Part shown: positions 7,999 to 16,575 of the stretch, piece by piece | Position numbering within the stretch: position 1 is the first letter of the stretch | Layout of the letters: each line of letters begins with the position of its first letter | Assembly: GCA_964521025.1 (NCBI GenBank) | Contig: CAZFPK010000027.1 | Coordinates: forward strand, 1 to 39,195 | Reading direction: 5' to 3' | Source: DRTC01 sp964521025 | Lineage (GTDB): Bacteria > Cloacimonadota > Cloacimonadia > Cloacimonadales > TCS61 | DNA length: 39,195 nucleotides | The notes under the pieces: model-generated | What the model was told of the DNA's origin: nothing | The model's database searches: none | The model's input: the letters and a program-made list of their open reading frames with translations, nothing else | Translations under genes and position numbers: made by a program

Positions 7999-10154
7999 AA
8001 ATACTGCAAGCGATAAAGATCATAATACAAACCTTCCTTTGCCAGCAGTTGCTGATGTGTTCCTTGTTCGCGGATTTCGCCTTTGTGTAGAACAAGAATT
8101 CGGTCAACATGCTGGATGGTAGAAAGTCTATGAGCGATGATGATGGAAGTGCGATTTTGCATCAATTTTTGCAGGGCATCTTGAATCAATATTTCGGTTT
8201 CCGTATCGATGTTGGAAGTTGCTTCATCGAGCACGAAAATTGCCGGGTCATATGCCAGAACGCGTGCAAAAGCAATGAGTTGCCGCTGTCCGACCGAAAA
8301 AGTCGCTCCTCTTTCCATCACCGGATCGTAATATTTTTGGGGAAGTTTCTCAATGAATTTATGGACATTTACATATCGGGAAACTTCCTGCATTCTCTCA
8401 TCGGAAATTTCTTTATTATTCAAAATGATATTTTCTTTGATCGTTCCGGAGAAGAGGAAAACATCCTGTTGCACAATGCCGATATTTCCCCGTAAATCTA
8501 CCAAAGAATATTCCCGGATGTTTTTCCCATCGATAGTAATTTCACCTTTTTGAAAAGGATACAAACCGGAGATCAAACTAATGATAGAAGTTTTACCGGA
8601 ACCTGTATGTCCAACCAGTGCGATTTTTTCTCCTGCTTTCACTTTGAAGGAAATATTTTTCAGAACATCTTCATTCTCTTTATACTGCAGCCAGACATTA
8701 TTAAATTCGATCTCTCCCCGAAATCCTCCCTCCTTTTTCCCTTCTCCCTTATCCCTTACCCTATCTCCTATCTCCTGTCTCCTGTCTCCTTCTTCAATCG
8801 GTTTATCCATCAGACCAAAAATTCTTTCAGATCCGGACATAGCTGCTTGTAGAATATTGAATTTCTCACTCAAATGATCGATCGGCTCAAAAAATCTATC
8901 CACATAACTCATAAAAGCCATAAAGATCCCGAGCGTAATATAATTTTCCAGAACTTGTCCGAGTCCAAACCAGACGAGAATTGCGATCGCAACCCGGCGC
9001 AGCGAATGAATAGCCGGACGAAAAGAAGCATAAATCCGCATTTGCTTCATCGAAGCCTGGTAGTATTCGTTGTTAATGGAAGCAAATTCTTTCTTCTTAT
9101 GTGCAAATCGGTTGAAAAGTTGGATGATCTTCACACCGGAAATATCTTCCGAAAGAGCGGAATTGATTTTGGCAACTTTCTGCCGCACAACGCGATAAGC
9201 ATCGCGAACTTTGTTTTTGAACACGATCAAGAGTGTGAACAAGATCGGCAGGATCGAAAAGGTAACGAGAGCCAGTTTCCAGTTCAGGATCAGCATCATC
9301 ACGATTATCCCGACCAGCACGAACATATCCTGGATAAGTTTGATCAGACCTTCGCTGAGCATCTGATCGAGAGTGCGTACATCGTTCGTAACGCGTGTTA
9401 CCAACCTTCCCACAGGATTTTTATCGAAAAATGAAAGCGGCATTTTTTCCAGGTGGGAAAAGAGTTTGAGTCGCAAATCATACATCGCATTTTGGGCAGC
9501 GTAATTCACCGTGAAAATCTGGAAATAAGTGAAAAGAAACTGCAGAATAATGATACTGAAAAATAGAATTCCAAAAATCTTTAACCTTGAAATATCGTTG
9601 GAACGCAGGATTTTCATATCCTGTTTGGAGATTTGTCCGGAAGTTTTCAAATCATTCAATTCCGAAGTTAGAATGGTCATTCTCTTTTGGGAAATCTCGA
9701 TTGGAGCGATGTTTCCTAAAATTTCTTTATTTTCTGCAGTATTATCCAGAACTAATATATTCTGATAAAATTTATCAGATTTATCGAATTCTTCGATTTC
9801 ATTTTTTTCAAAAGACTTTAATTTTGTGTTAGAAAAAATAAGATAAAATTTTTCATCAAAATGAAAATCTTTAAATTTTATCTTCTTATAGTTCTGGATA
9901 AATTCTTCTTTTGCTAAGGCAGAATCAAAAACCAGCATACTCTTTTTGGAAGCAATCAAATCATCGACTGCAACTTTCGTGATATAGGGCAAGACCAGTT
10001 CTGCTGCCGCAATCAGTAACAGCAATACGAAAGAAATAATAACCTGGTTTTTATAGGGTTTGAGAAAACCGACAAGCCGCTTGAACAAAACCTTGTCATA
10101 CATTTTGTTCTGAATGTCTTCTTCCGAACCGCCGCTGAAATGAAAATGGGACAT
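7995..10154 (-). CDS. ABC exporter half-transporter (type IV fold), consensus-Walker-B subunit
   Basis: This 719-residue inner-membrane half-transporter has a six-helix export domain and a C-terminal ATPase. Walker A is GHTGSGKTS near residue 512, Walker B FVLDEATSNIDT near 637 with the catalytic Glu, and the H-loop IIAHRLST follows. Its signature is FSVGQ instead of LSGGQ. The partner at 10405-12213 has Asp in place of the catalytic Glu. Together they look like a heterodimeric exporter of the BmrCD/TM287-288 type with one degenerate ATP site. Two oddities: about 100 extra residues between helices 1 and 2, and a repeat-encoded EEGDRRQEIGDR linker near 453-476 between membrane and ATPase domains. 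Substrate (drug, lipid or other) is unknown. The stop codon lies inside a palindromic repeat. Confidence 0.92.
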   Translation of the reverse strand: MSHFHFSGGSEEDIQNKMYDKVLFKRLVGFLKPYKNQVIISFVLLLLIAAAELVLPYITKVAVDDLIASKKSMLVFDSALAKEEFIQNYKKIKFKDFHFDEKFYLIFSNTKLKSFEKNEIEEFDKSDKFYQNILVLDNTAENKEILGNIAPIEISQKRMTILTSELNDLKTSGQISKQDMKILRSNDISRLKIFGILFFSIIILQFLFTYFQIFTVNYAAQNAMYDLRLKLFSHLEKMPLSFFDKNPVGRLVTRVTNDVRTLDQMLSEGLIKLIQDMFVLVGIIVMMLILNWKLALVTFSILPILFTLLIVFKNKVRDAYRVVRQKVAKINSALSEDISGVKIIQLFNRFAHKKKEFASINNEYYQASMKQMRIYASFRPAIHSLRRVAIAILVWFGLGQVLENYITLGIFMAFMSYVDRFFEPIDHLSEKFNILQAAMSGSERIFGLMDKPIEEGDRRQEIGDRVRDKGEGKKEGGFRGEIEFNNVWLQYKENEDVLKNISFKVKAGEKIALVGHTGSGKTSIISLISGLYPFQKGEITIDGKNIREYSLVDLRGNIGIVQQDVFLFSGTIKENIILNNKEISDERMQEVSRYVNVHKFIEKLPQKYYDPVMERGATFSVGQRQLIAFARVLAYDPAIFVLDEATSNIDTETEILIQDALQKLMQNRTSIIIAHRLSTIQHVDRILVLHKGEIREQGTHQQLLAKEGLYYDLYRLQYL
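8725..8796. repeat. In-frame CTCCTATCT/CTCCTGTCT array in the ABC gene linker
   Basis: Pyrimidine-rich 7-bp-like units (CCTATCTCCTGTCTCCTGTC) encode a hydrophilic GDRRQEIGDR peptide. A shorter relative lies in alaS at 2883-2913. The insertion keeps the reading frame and falls in a loop. Confidence 0.65.
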
Positions 10155-10281
10155 TTGGTTTTTCCTTTTGTTTTTTGCCGTTGATTTGCACGGATTTCAG
10201 GGATTTATTTCTGTGAAGAAAAATCGTCCCCAATGAAATACCTTCGAAGTAACATACGACTCTAACCTTCTTATTTTTGAT

Positions 10282-10306
10282 TTATATACGATACGATCGT
10301 ATATAA
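10282..10306. promoter_or_regulatory. 25-bp near-perfect palindrome, probable repressor operator
   Basis: Arms TTATATACGAT and ATCGTATATAA are perfect 11-bp inverted repeats around a 3-bp ACG spacer. The site is 128 bp upstream of the ABC gene starting at 10154 and downstream of its partner ending at 10405. Size and symmetry fit a dimeric TetR- or PadR-like repressor of an exporter. No T-run follows and the stem is AT-rich, so a terminator is less likely. No matching regulator gene is visible in the window. Confidence 0.6.
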
Positions 10307-10404
10307 TTTGAGTCATACTCGCACCACTGATTTGATTAAAGTTTTTTAATATCATTTATTCTACTTCGAATCGTCGTCCGTTGTCTTTACGATCAAAACA
10401 TAAT

Positions 10405-12213
10405 TTACTTCAACTTCTCCTCCAATTGCTGCTTCTCATACAAATAATGATACAATCCGCCATTTGCCAGGAGTTCTCTGTGCGTTCCGGTTTCCACAAT
10501 TTTTTTATCATCGAGCACGATTACTTTATCAGCGTGCTGCAGCGAGGAAATTCGATGCGCAATGATGATCGTTGTTTTATTTTTCCTTTTTTTGATGAGC
10601 AGATCCAGGATTTTCTTCTCGGTTTTAGTATCCACAGCAGAAAGAGCATCATCCAGAATGAGGATTTTCGGATCTGTAAGTAATGCGCGAGCGATGGCGA
10701 TCCTCTGTTTTTGTCCGCCGGAAAGAGTTACACCGCGTTCTCCGATCACCGTATCGAAACCTTTTTCAAATTCCAGGATTTCATCATAAACCTGCGAATA
10801 TCTGGCAACTTCCTCGATAAATATTTTATCGATATCTGATTTTGCCAGGCTAATGTTATTGGAGATGGAATCGGAAAAAAGGAAAATATCCTGCGGAACA
10901 GTGATGATATTTTTTCTGAGAACTGCCAGCGGAATATCATAAAGTTCGCGATCATCGATGAAGATCGAGTTTTGGGGAGGATTGTAAACCCGCGTGATCA
11001 AATCGATGAGAGTAGTTTTTCCGCAGCCGGTTTTACCGACTATCGCCAGGGTTTTGCCTGTTTCTAATTGGAAAGAAATATTTTCAAGGATCTCTAAATT
11101 TGCAGATTCCTTTAAACTTACCAAATCTTCAAGATTTGTGAAGTTTTTATCAGACAAGTTTTCATCTTTTCTCTCTTCATAAATGAATTTCAAATTCTTA
11201 AACTCGATCTTTCCTTTCAATTCCGTAATTGAAAAGTCAGCATTTTCATCTACGATTTCCGGTTCGATCTCAAATATGGAATTCAATCTGACCAGCGAGG
11301 CTTTCCCTCTTTGATAAAGATTGGTCAGCCAACCGATAGCGATCGCGGGCCAGACGAACATTCCCAGATAAGCGAAAAAAGCAATGAATTCTCCCATCGA
11401 GATCGTTCCGATAATAGTGGATTCTCCTCCGAAAATGAGCACGATTCCCATACTGAGGGCAATGATGAGAAATAGAAAAGGATGGAAAAGCCCGTGAATG
11501 CGAACCAGAGAAATGTTTTCGTTCACATAATCTTTTGCCGAATTCGCTACTTTATCCAGTTCCGCATCTTCCTGCACGAAAACCTTCACCACGCGAATCC
11601 CGGAAATGCTTTCCTGCACTTTACCGGACATCGCAGCAAAAGTTTTTTGAACTTTCTTGAACCGAGCGTGAATTTTCCTGCCGAAAATTATGATCACAAC
11701 CGTCAGAACAGGCATCGGGATTATCGCCAGAAGTGTGAGCCGCAGACTGATATGAGTCATGAAGAACATCGCACCGATAGCGAAAACTGCGATGTCGATG
11801 AGGATCACCATTCCAAAGCCTACGAGGAAACGCACCGCATTCAGGTCGTTAGTTGCGTATGCCATCAGGTCGCCGGTCTTTGCTTTGTTAAAGAAATTGC
11901 GGGAAAGCGAAAGCAGATGTTCGTAATACATTTGCCGCAGTTCACGATCCACGATCCAGGCATTCCCGATGAGCAGCAGTCTCCAGATGAATCTGACCAA
12001 AGCAATTCCAATAGCGATCAAAAAAATGAGAAGTGCCGGCTTGATGAGACTTGCCGATGTAGTTCCGGGAATCTCGATCAGATCTACGGCTCGCTGCATT
12101 ATTTTGGGAACGACCAGTTGCAGAAGGTCAACTGCGAGGATCAGGAACAATCCAATGAAAATGCGAAACCAGTTCTTCTTTATCAGCGGTGTAACTTTGG
12201 CGAATGTTTTCAT
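10405..12213 (-). CDS. ABC exporter half-transporter, degenerate-Walker-B subunit
   Basis: This 602-residue half-transporter has an N-terminal six-helix export domain (about residues 15-310) and a C-terminal ATPase: Walker A GKTGCGKTT, canonical LSGGQKQRIAIAR, Walker B ILILDDALSAVDT, and H-loop IIIAHRIS. Asp replaces the catalytic Glu after Walker B, as in the degenerate subunit of heterodimeric exporters. This matches the odd FSVGQ signature of the partner at 7995-10154, because those two elements meet in one composite ATP site. It is upstream of the partner on the same strand, 250 bp apart, with the operator candidate between them. A dispersed repeat encodes NFTNLEDLVSLKE near residues 355-366, between membrane and ATPase domains. 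Confidence 0.92.
   Translation of the reverse strand: MKTFAKVTPLIKKNWFRIFIGLFLILAVDLLQLVVPKIMQRAVDLIEIPGTTSASLIKPALLIFLIAIGIALVRFIWRLLLIGNAWIVDRELRQMYYEHLLSLSRNFFNKAKTGDLMAYATNDLNAVRFLVGFGMVILIDIAVFAIGAMFFMTHISLRLTLLAIIPMPVLTVVIIIFGRKIHARFKKVQKTFAAMSGKVQESISGIRVVKVFVQEDAELDKVANSAKDYVNENISLVRIHGLFHPFLFLIIALSMGIVLIFGGESTIIGTISMGEFIAFFAYLGMFVWPAIAIGWLTNLYQRGKASLVRLNSIFEIEPEIVDENADFSITELKGKIEFKNLKFIYEERKDENLSDKNFTNLEDLVSLKESANLEILENISFQLETGKTLAIVGKTGCGKTTLIDLITRVYNPPQNSIFIDDRELYDIPLAVLRKNIITVPQDIFLFSDSISNNISLAKSDIDKIFIEEVARYSQVYDEILEFEKGFDTVIGERGVTLSGGQKQRIAIARALLTDPKILILDDALSAVDTKTEKKILDLLIKKRKNKTTIIIAHRISSLQHADKVIVLDDKKIVETGTHRELLANGGLYHYLYEKQQLEEKLK
11115..11148. repeat. In-frame dispersed repeat, copy 3 (FTN-type)
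   Basis: AACTTACCAAATCTTCAAGA with its right half ATTTGTGAAGTTTTT matches 1042-1075 in the GT9 gene. It encodes NFTNLEDLVS in a loop of the ABC protein. Confidence 0.65.
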
Positions 12214-12236
12214 TTATCCTTCAGTAATAACCTATT

Positions 12237-12267
12237 CATTTTTCTCAACATCGGAATATTGAGTTAC
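12237..12267 (-). repeat. GTAACTCAA palindromic repeat, copy c, containing the cstA stop codon
   Basis: On the minus strand this reads GTAACTCAATATTCC, then GATGTTGAGAAAAAT. Its first TAA is the stop of the cstA C-terminal frame at 12264-12266. Confidence 0.65.
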
Positions 12268-13958
12268 TTTTTCACAAATTTCTTCAAGATCAAGCTACTC
12301 TCGATGATCATCCATATTTCCAAACAGAAAACAGCAAGTCCGATAGCAAACAGCAGCCAATTTTCAGAAGTTAAGAAATTTCCCAAATTCACGATCATTG
12401 CCCAACCGGTCATCAAAATCATAAAGGCTGAGGGAACAGCCGAATAGACCGGGTTGACTTTTGTTTTTACCAGATAGATGGTAACCACGAGCAAAGCCAA
12501 CGCAGCCATCAACTGGTTGATCGTGCCGAAGAGAGGTCACAAAACCATTGCTCCTTTTCCGCTGCCGTTGGAAAAAGCCAGAATGAATGCCGTGATAACT
12601 GCAAACAAAGTGGCTGGATGTTTCTTCTTCAGCGGTTTTATGTTCCAGGCACCAGCCATTTCCGTAACCACATATCTCTGAATACGAGTTGCCGAATCGA
12701 GAGTTGTAGCCGCGAATGAAACAATAAAAACTCCCATAATTGTAATCGTGATTTTTGCCGGAATTCCAAAAGATTTTATCATATTAGCAGAACCGGTAAC
12801 AAATGCTGCCAGTTTTGCTGCAAGTCCGCTGGCAGCAGCCCAACTTGAACATTGATGATTGAAAGCTGAAATTCCAGTGAGCACATTTCCATCTTTTGTC
12901 GTTAATCCCAAACCGATTCCAGCTGCAACCGCTACGATAACTAAGGCAGCCAGAGAACCTTCCCCCAGCATTCCTCCGTATCCGATAAAAAGAGAACTTT
13001 TCTCATTGTCGCATTGTTTGGAAGATGTTCCGGATGAAACCAGGCTGTGAAAACCGGAAATCGCTCCGCAGGCAATGACCACAAAGAGAAAAGGTAAGAT
13101 CGGAGGTGCTCCTAATGGATTCGGATCCAAAGCTGGAGCCACAATCTGCGGATGCGCGATGAGCGTTCCTAAACTCAGCAGGATCATCGCAATAAGAAGT
13201 TGATGTGAATTGATATAATCTCTCGGCTGTAGAAGCGTTTGCACAGGCAAAGTGGAAGCAATATAGGAATAAATGAGCAGAATCACGATCCAGGCAGCCA
13301 GCGGATTTATTCCGAAAAGAGCCGGTATTTTTATTGGAAAAAACGCTCCTGCGATCACTGATAAATACATTACAATTACTGCCAGGATTCCCAGGATCGT
13401 ATGTTTCTTTCCTTTTTTATAGATCAAATATCCCAGAACAATGGCGATCGGGATTTCAAACCAGACTGGAAAAACTGCTTGCGGATACATATTGAATAAA
13501 ATCCCGATGATCAAAGCAAAAATAGCGATCACGATCCAGAGTTCAAAAAAAATTATCAAGAGAAAAATAGTGCGCACTCGAGGATTAATAATATCGCCGG
13601 CAATATCTCCGATCGAACGACCTCTTTTCCTTAAAGAAACAACCAGCGAACCGAAATCGTGAACTGCTCCCATAAATATCGAACCGAACAAAACCCAGAT
13701 AACAGCCGGAACCCAACCCCAGATAATGGCGATTGCCGGACCGACGATCGGACCGAGACCCGCGATGGAAGTGAAATGATGACCGAAAAGAATATGTTTG
13801 TTAGTGGGAACATAATCCTGATCATCTTTGAATTCTTCACTGGGACAGATTTCATTGACATCGATTTTGAAAATTTTCCTGGAGAGAAATTTACCATAAG
13901 TAAAATAGGCGATAAAATAACCGATAAACACGATTAAAATGAGAATTAATGAATTCAT
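12264..13958 (-). pseudogene. cstA: CstA-family peptide/pyruvate transporter, interrupted by one in-frame TGA
   Basis: This polytopic membrane protein of the carbon-starvation CstA family imports peptides or pyruvate. The first frame (12537-13958, 473 residues) has the family start, GHHFTSIAGLGPIVGPAIA near residue 60, and all but the last helices. It ends KGAMVL-TGA. The next codons in the same frame read PLFGTINQLMAALALLVVT and run to a stop at 12264. Family members have Trp where TGA stands (L-W-P-L-F-G-x-x-NQ), so a single TGG to TGA change splits the gene at residue 474 of 564. Genuine TGA stops elsewhere in the window argue against recoding. The distal part could restart at the ATG near 12512, but its membrane helices would be detached. 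A sequencing error is possible. Confidence 0.88.
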
Positions 13959-14170
13959 ATCTGCTCCTTATGATGTAAAACGAACATTCTTGTTTGTTCA
14001 GTTGCACAAGTGTGAAAACTTGAATTAAGTCAGCTCTAGCCGGCTTGATTTAAGTTTTCTAATTCATGGCAAAATTCAAACTAAATTCATCCCGAAGGCT
14101 TTCGGGATAAATCAAGTTTCAGTTTTGTCTGAGGGAGAATATTTTTCTCATAAACTTCTTTTTGAAGATG
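13959..14170. other. Intergenic region between the methyltransferase gene and cstA
   Basis: No ORF is evident. Besides the hairpin at 14089-14108 there is an interrupted inverted repeat with arms AAAACTT/AAGTTTT near 14016-14057. The cstA promoter should lie here but I cannot place it. Confidence 0.5.
14089..14108. terminator. Hairpin ATCCCGAA-GGCT-TTCGGGAT, possible terminator
   Basis: This is a perfect 8-bp GC-containing stem with a 4-nt loop. It lies downstream of the homocysteine methyltransferase gene and upstream of cstA, both on the minus strand. The T-run on the minus strand is weak, so termination is likely but not certain. Confidence 0.45.
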
Positions 14171-15055
14171 TTAAAAATCGTCAACCGATTTGCGAATTGC
14201 CTTTATGTGTTCAGGTGTAGTTCCGCAGCAACCTCCGATAATGGAAACTCCAATTTCGAGTAATTCTTTCGTCTTTTCTCCAAAAAATACCGGAGTTTCG
14301 GAATAAAATATTTTTCCGTTTTTCAGTTCGGGAAGTCCAGCATTTGATTGGATGATGAGCGGAAGGTGAGAATATTTTTTGAATTCGCTCGCGATCTTGA
14401 TCATTTTCTCGATACCGTTTCCGCAGTTGGAACCGATGATATCTGCTCTGTTTTCTTCTAATTTATCACAAACGGATTTTATGTCGTTTCCCATAATTGT
14501 AAAAAACCCGCGAGGTGTCTCATCGAAAGTCATTGTCGCAATTACCGGAATATTTTTGGAAATTTCTCTGGCTGCTTTCAAGGCTAATATTGCTTCCTTC
14601 AAATCTGTCATGGTCTCGATGCAAATCAGATCGACTCCGTATTCGATCAATACTTGAATTTGCCTTTTTAAACTTAGGAAAATATCCTCCTGATAAGTAT
14701 CACCAAAAGGTTTCAGCATTTTTCCCGAAGGACCGACCGAACCGGAAATATAAGCATCTTGTCCAACAACTTTCCTGACTCTCTCAACTGCGACCCGATT
14801 TATTTCTTCTGTTTTATTTTGTAGAGTGTAATCTGATAATTTTAAGGGAGAACCTCCGAATGTATTGGTTTCGATGATATCTGCTCCTGCATCCAAATAG
14901 ACTTTTGCGATCTCTTCCAAAATTTCAGGATTTTTCAGGCAGACCGATTCCGGAGCATCTCCCGGTTTTAATCCTTTTTGGAAAAGCATGGTTCCCATTG
15001 CTCCGTCGCTGACCAGGATTTTTTTGGTTTTTAGTTCTTTTAATATATTTTTCAC
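14171..15055 (-). CDS. Homocysteine S-methyltransferase (stand-alone MetH N-terminal domain)
   Basis: This 294-residue zinc enzyme moves a methyl group to homocysteine to make methionine. It has the family start (VSDGAMGTMLFQKGL), TNTFGGS near residue 63, and the zinc-binding cysteines in GSNCGNG (near 209) and GGCCGTTPEHI (near 274). It lacks the pterin-binding, cobalamin and activation domains of full-length MetH. The cobalamin and activation functions are encoded separately just upstream (15171-15794 and 15886-16575), which makes this a split methionine synthase. The start is GTG, preceded by GGGGAG; the leader contains a palindromic repeat. The methyl donor is probably the methyl-corrinoid protein next door. 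A direct betaine- or S-methylmethionine-dependent enzyme is the alternative. Confidence 0.9.
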   Translation of the reverse strand: MKNILKELKTKKILVSDGAMGTMLFQKGLKPGDAPESVCLKNPEILEEIAKVYLDAGADIIETNTFGGSPLKLSDYTLQNKTEEINRVAVERVRKVVGQDAYISGSVGPSGKMLKPFGDTYQEDIFLSLKRQIQVLIEYGVDLICIETMTDLKEAILALKAAREISKNIPVIATMTFDETPRGFFTIMGNDIKSVCDKLEENRADIIGSNCGNGIEKMIKIASEFKKYSHLPLIIQSNAGLPELKNGKIFYSETPVFFGEKTKELLEIGVSIIGGCCGTTPEHIKAIRKSVDDF

Positions 15056-15056
15056 G

Positions 15057-15092
15057 AACTCCCCTTAATCCCTTCTTTAGCAAAGAGGGGAA
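15057..15092. repeat. CCCC/GGGG palindromic repeat (CTCACCCC family)
   Basis: CTCCCCTTAATCCC and AAAGAGGGGAAA form an imperfect hairpin that includes the ribosome binding site of the methyltransferase gene. Related copies are at 15124-15176, 33874-33905, 34470-34510 and 36990-37055. Confidence 0.5.
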
Positions 15093-15095
15093 ATT

Positions 15096-15116
15096 AAAAA
15101 TCTCTACGAGATTTTT
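15096..15116. terminator. Perfect hairpin AAAAATCTC-TAC-GAGATTTTT
   Basis: A 9-bp perfect stem with a 3-nt loop and A/T tails on both sides, between the corrinoid gene and the methyltransferase gene. It could act as a partial terminator or attenuator within the operon, or simply be a repeat element. Confidence 0.4.
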
Positions 15117-15123
15117 CTTCTTG

Positions 15124-15176
15124 CTTCTCTTATTCTCCCTCTCTTTTTTCAAAGAGAGGATCGGGGTGAGTTAAAT
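15124..15176. repeat. CTCACCCC-family palindrome at the corrinoid gene stop
   Basis: On the minus strand this runs TAACTCACCCCGATCCTCTC, a short A/T loop, then AGAGAGGGAGAAT. The TAA is the stop codon of the corrinoid gene. Confidence 0.5.
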
Positions 15177-15794
15177 CATTTCCTTCACCATCTCGACCGC
15201 TTTCCCCGCATCATAAGCATAAGCATCAGCTCCGATCTCATCCGCAAATTCTTTGGAAACAGGAGCACCACCAATGATCACTTTAATATCCGAACCGTCT
15301 TCTTTGACCAGAGTGACTACTTTTTTCATGTTGATCATCGTCGTAGTTAAAAGAGCGGACATTCCTATCAAATTTGCATTTTCTTTTTTAGCAGTTTCCA
15401 GAAATTTTTCAGGAGGAACATCCTTTCCCAAATCGATCACCTCGTATCCAGCTCCTTTCAGCATAATTCCAACCAGGTTTTTGCCGATATCATGCAGATC
15501 TCCCTGCACAGTTCCGATCACTATTTTTCCGAGAGTTGGAATTCCTTCGGAAATCAATAGCGGTTTCAATTGATCGAGTCCGGCATACATTGCTTTGGCT
15601 GACATCAGAACATCCGGCAGAAATATCTCATGTTTGCGAAATTGCTCTCCGATGATGTCCATTCCGGCGATCAAACCGTTATCGAGAATATCTTTTGGAG
15701 ATAAGTTCTCTTCAATAGCTTGTTTTGTCAGTTCAAAGACTTTTTCATCGTCTCCTTGTTGCAAAGACTCTGAAATTTGATTTAATATTTCCAT
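15171..15794 (-). CDS. Corrinoid (B12-binding) methyl carrier protein, MttC/MtbC-like
   Basis: This 207-residue cytoplasmic protein carries the methyl group on cobalamin between two methyltransferases. Residues 1-85 are the helical cap domain (B12-binding-2) with the typical FLPDVLMSAKAMYAGL. Residues 88-205 are the Rossmann-like B12 domain with the base-off motif GDLHDIGKN near residue 98, then GMSALLTTTM and IIGGAPVS. I chose the ATG at 15794 because AGAAGGAG precedes it; a longer frame to 15872 lacks a binding site and adds an atypical sequence. It lies between the activation protein and the homocysteine methyltransferase on the same strand, so it is the likely methyl donor to homocysteine. 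The MttB-family gene at 18579-20033 may load it. Confidence 0.92.
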   Translation of the reverse strand: MEILNQISESLQQGDDEKVFELTKQAIEENLSPKDILDNGLIAGMDIIGEQFRKHEIFLPDVLMSAKAMYAGLDQLKPLLISEGIPTLGKIVIGTVQGDLHDIGKNLVGIMLKGAGYEVIDLGKDVPPEKFLETAKKENANLIGMSALLTTTMINMKKVVTLVKEDGSDIKVIIGGAPVSKEFADEIGADAYAYDAGKAVEMVKEMI

Positions 15795-15885
15795 TGCTTC
15801 TCCTTCTGTATCACCACCGTCCCTGTGGTTTTTTATTTCACTTTTAAATCTTTGGAAGGCAACAAATCCCATCGGGACGATGGGG

Positions 15886-16575
15886 CTACATTCTTTCCAG
15901 ACAACCTTTCGTCTTACACAATGAACAAAAAATAAAATTATTTTCGAATTTATGAATCTCTCTTTTCCCGGAAATCAAAACTCCGGAAACCGATTTCAAA
16001 GGGATCATCAAAAAACTATCGTTTAATGTAATCCCAATCTTTTCAGGATGCAGATATTCAAACAACTTTTTTTGTCCTGAAATATGCCAGCCGCAATAAC
16101 CGGGACTGTAAGCAAGAGTAATAATTTTTTCTCGGTGTATTTCGGTGTTCTCGGTGGCTAATTTTTCTAATTTTCTTACTGCCTTATCTGCGGCAAGAGA
16201 AGCGATACAATCCAGAAAATGACCCAAAGCGAAATCATTTTTTTGGAAAAGTTCCTGTATCTTTTCACTCACTTTTTTTCCTAAAGTAACTGCAAATAAG
16301 GTGAGATAATCTGCTTTTGGATAAATTTGTTCGATGGGAGTTTTTCCCGCATTATTTCTTTCTCCGGAAAAAACTTTTACGAATTCCTTTTTTGAAATTT
16401 CTGAATAAATCCCGACAGGATTTGAATTTTCCCGAAAGATTTTTATTGATTTTTCATAAAGATTTTGGATTTTTTCCGGAATGTTTTTGTTTGAAAAATA
16501 TCCAATTTCTTTAAAAACAATGTCTTTTTCCGGTTCGATATCTTTAAAACCGGAAAGATAGAATTTATTTTTCAT
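15886..16575 (-). CDS. Methionine synthase activation-domain-like protein (corrinoid reactivation)
   Basis: This 229-residue protein resembles the C-terminal AdoMet-binding activation domain of MetH as a separate protein, as in Thermotoga TM0269. The region YSPGYCGWHISGQKKLFEYL (near residues 155-174), then LNDSFLMIPLKSVSGVL, matches the domain core. Its role would be reductive remethylation of oxidised cob(II)alamin on the corrinoid protein encoded next. It ends in a cysteine cluster (FCSLCKTKGC), perhaps for metal or redox. A dispersed repeat at 16130-16160 adds ATENTEIHREK in frame near residues 138-149. No strong ribosome binding site is seen at its ATG. It is first in the three-gene set, 91 bp before the corrinoid start. 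Confidence 0.85.
   Translation of the reverse strand: MKNKFYLSGFKDIEPEKDIVFKEIGYFSNKNIPEKIQNLYEKSIKIFRENSNPVGIYSEISKKEFVKVFSGERNNAGKTPIEQIYPKADYLTLFAVTLGKKVSEKIQELFQKNDFALGHFLDCIASLAADKAVRKLEKLATENTEIHREKIITLAYSPGYCGWHISGQKKLFEYLHPEKIGITLNDSFLMIPLKSVSGVLISGKREIHKFENNFIFCSLCKTKGCLERM
16130..16160. repeat. In-frame GGTGT-type dispersed repeat in the activation-protein gene
   Basis: CTCGGTGTATTTCGGTGTTC and the following TCGGTGGC resemble intergenic copies at 1386-1415, 31696-31724 and 34523-34554. Here it is translated as ATENTEIHREK. Confidence 0.6.

Noticed and set aside
12264..13958. UGA read as Trp (alternative code) to explain cstA
   Set aside because: Several intact genes end with TGA (UPF0175 gene, HigB-like frame, frr), and Trp in other proteins is encoded by TGG, so a genome-wide reassignment does not fit.
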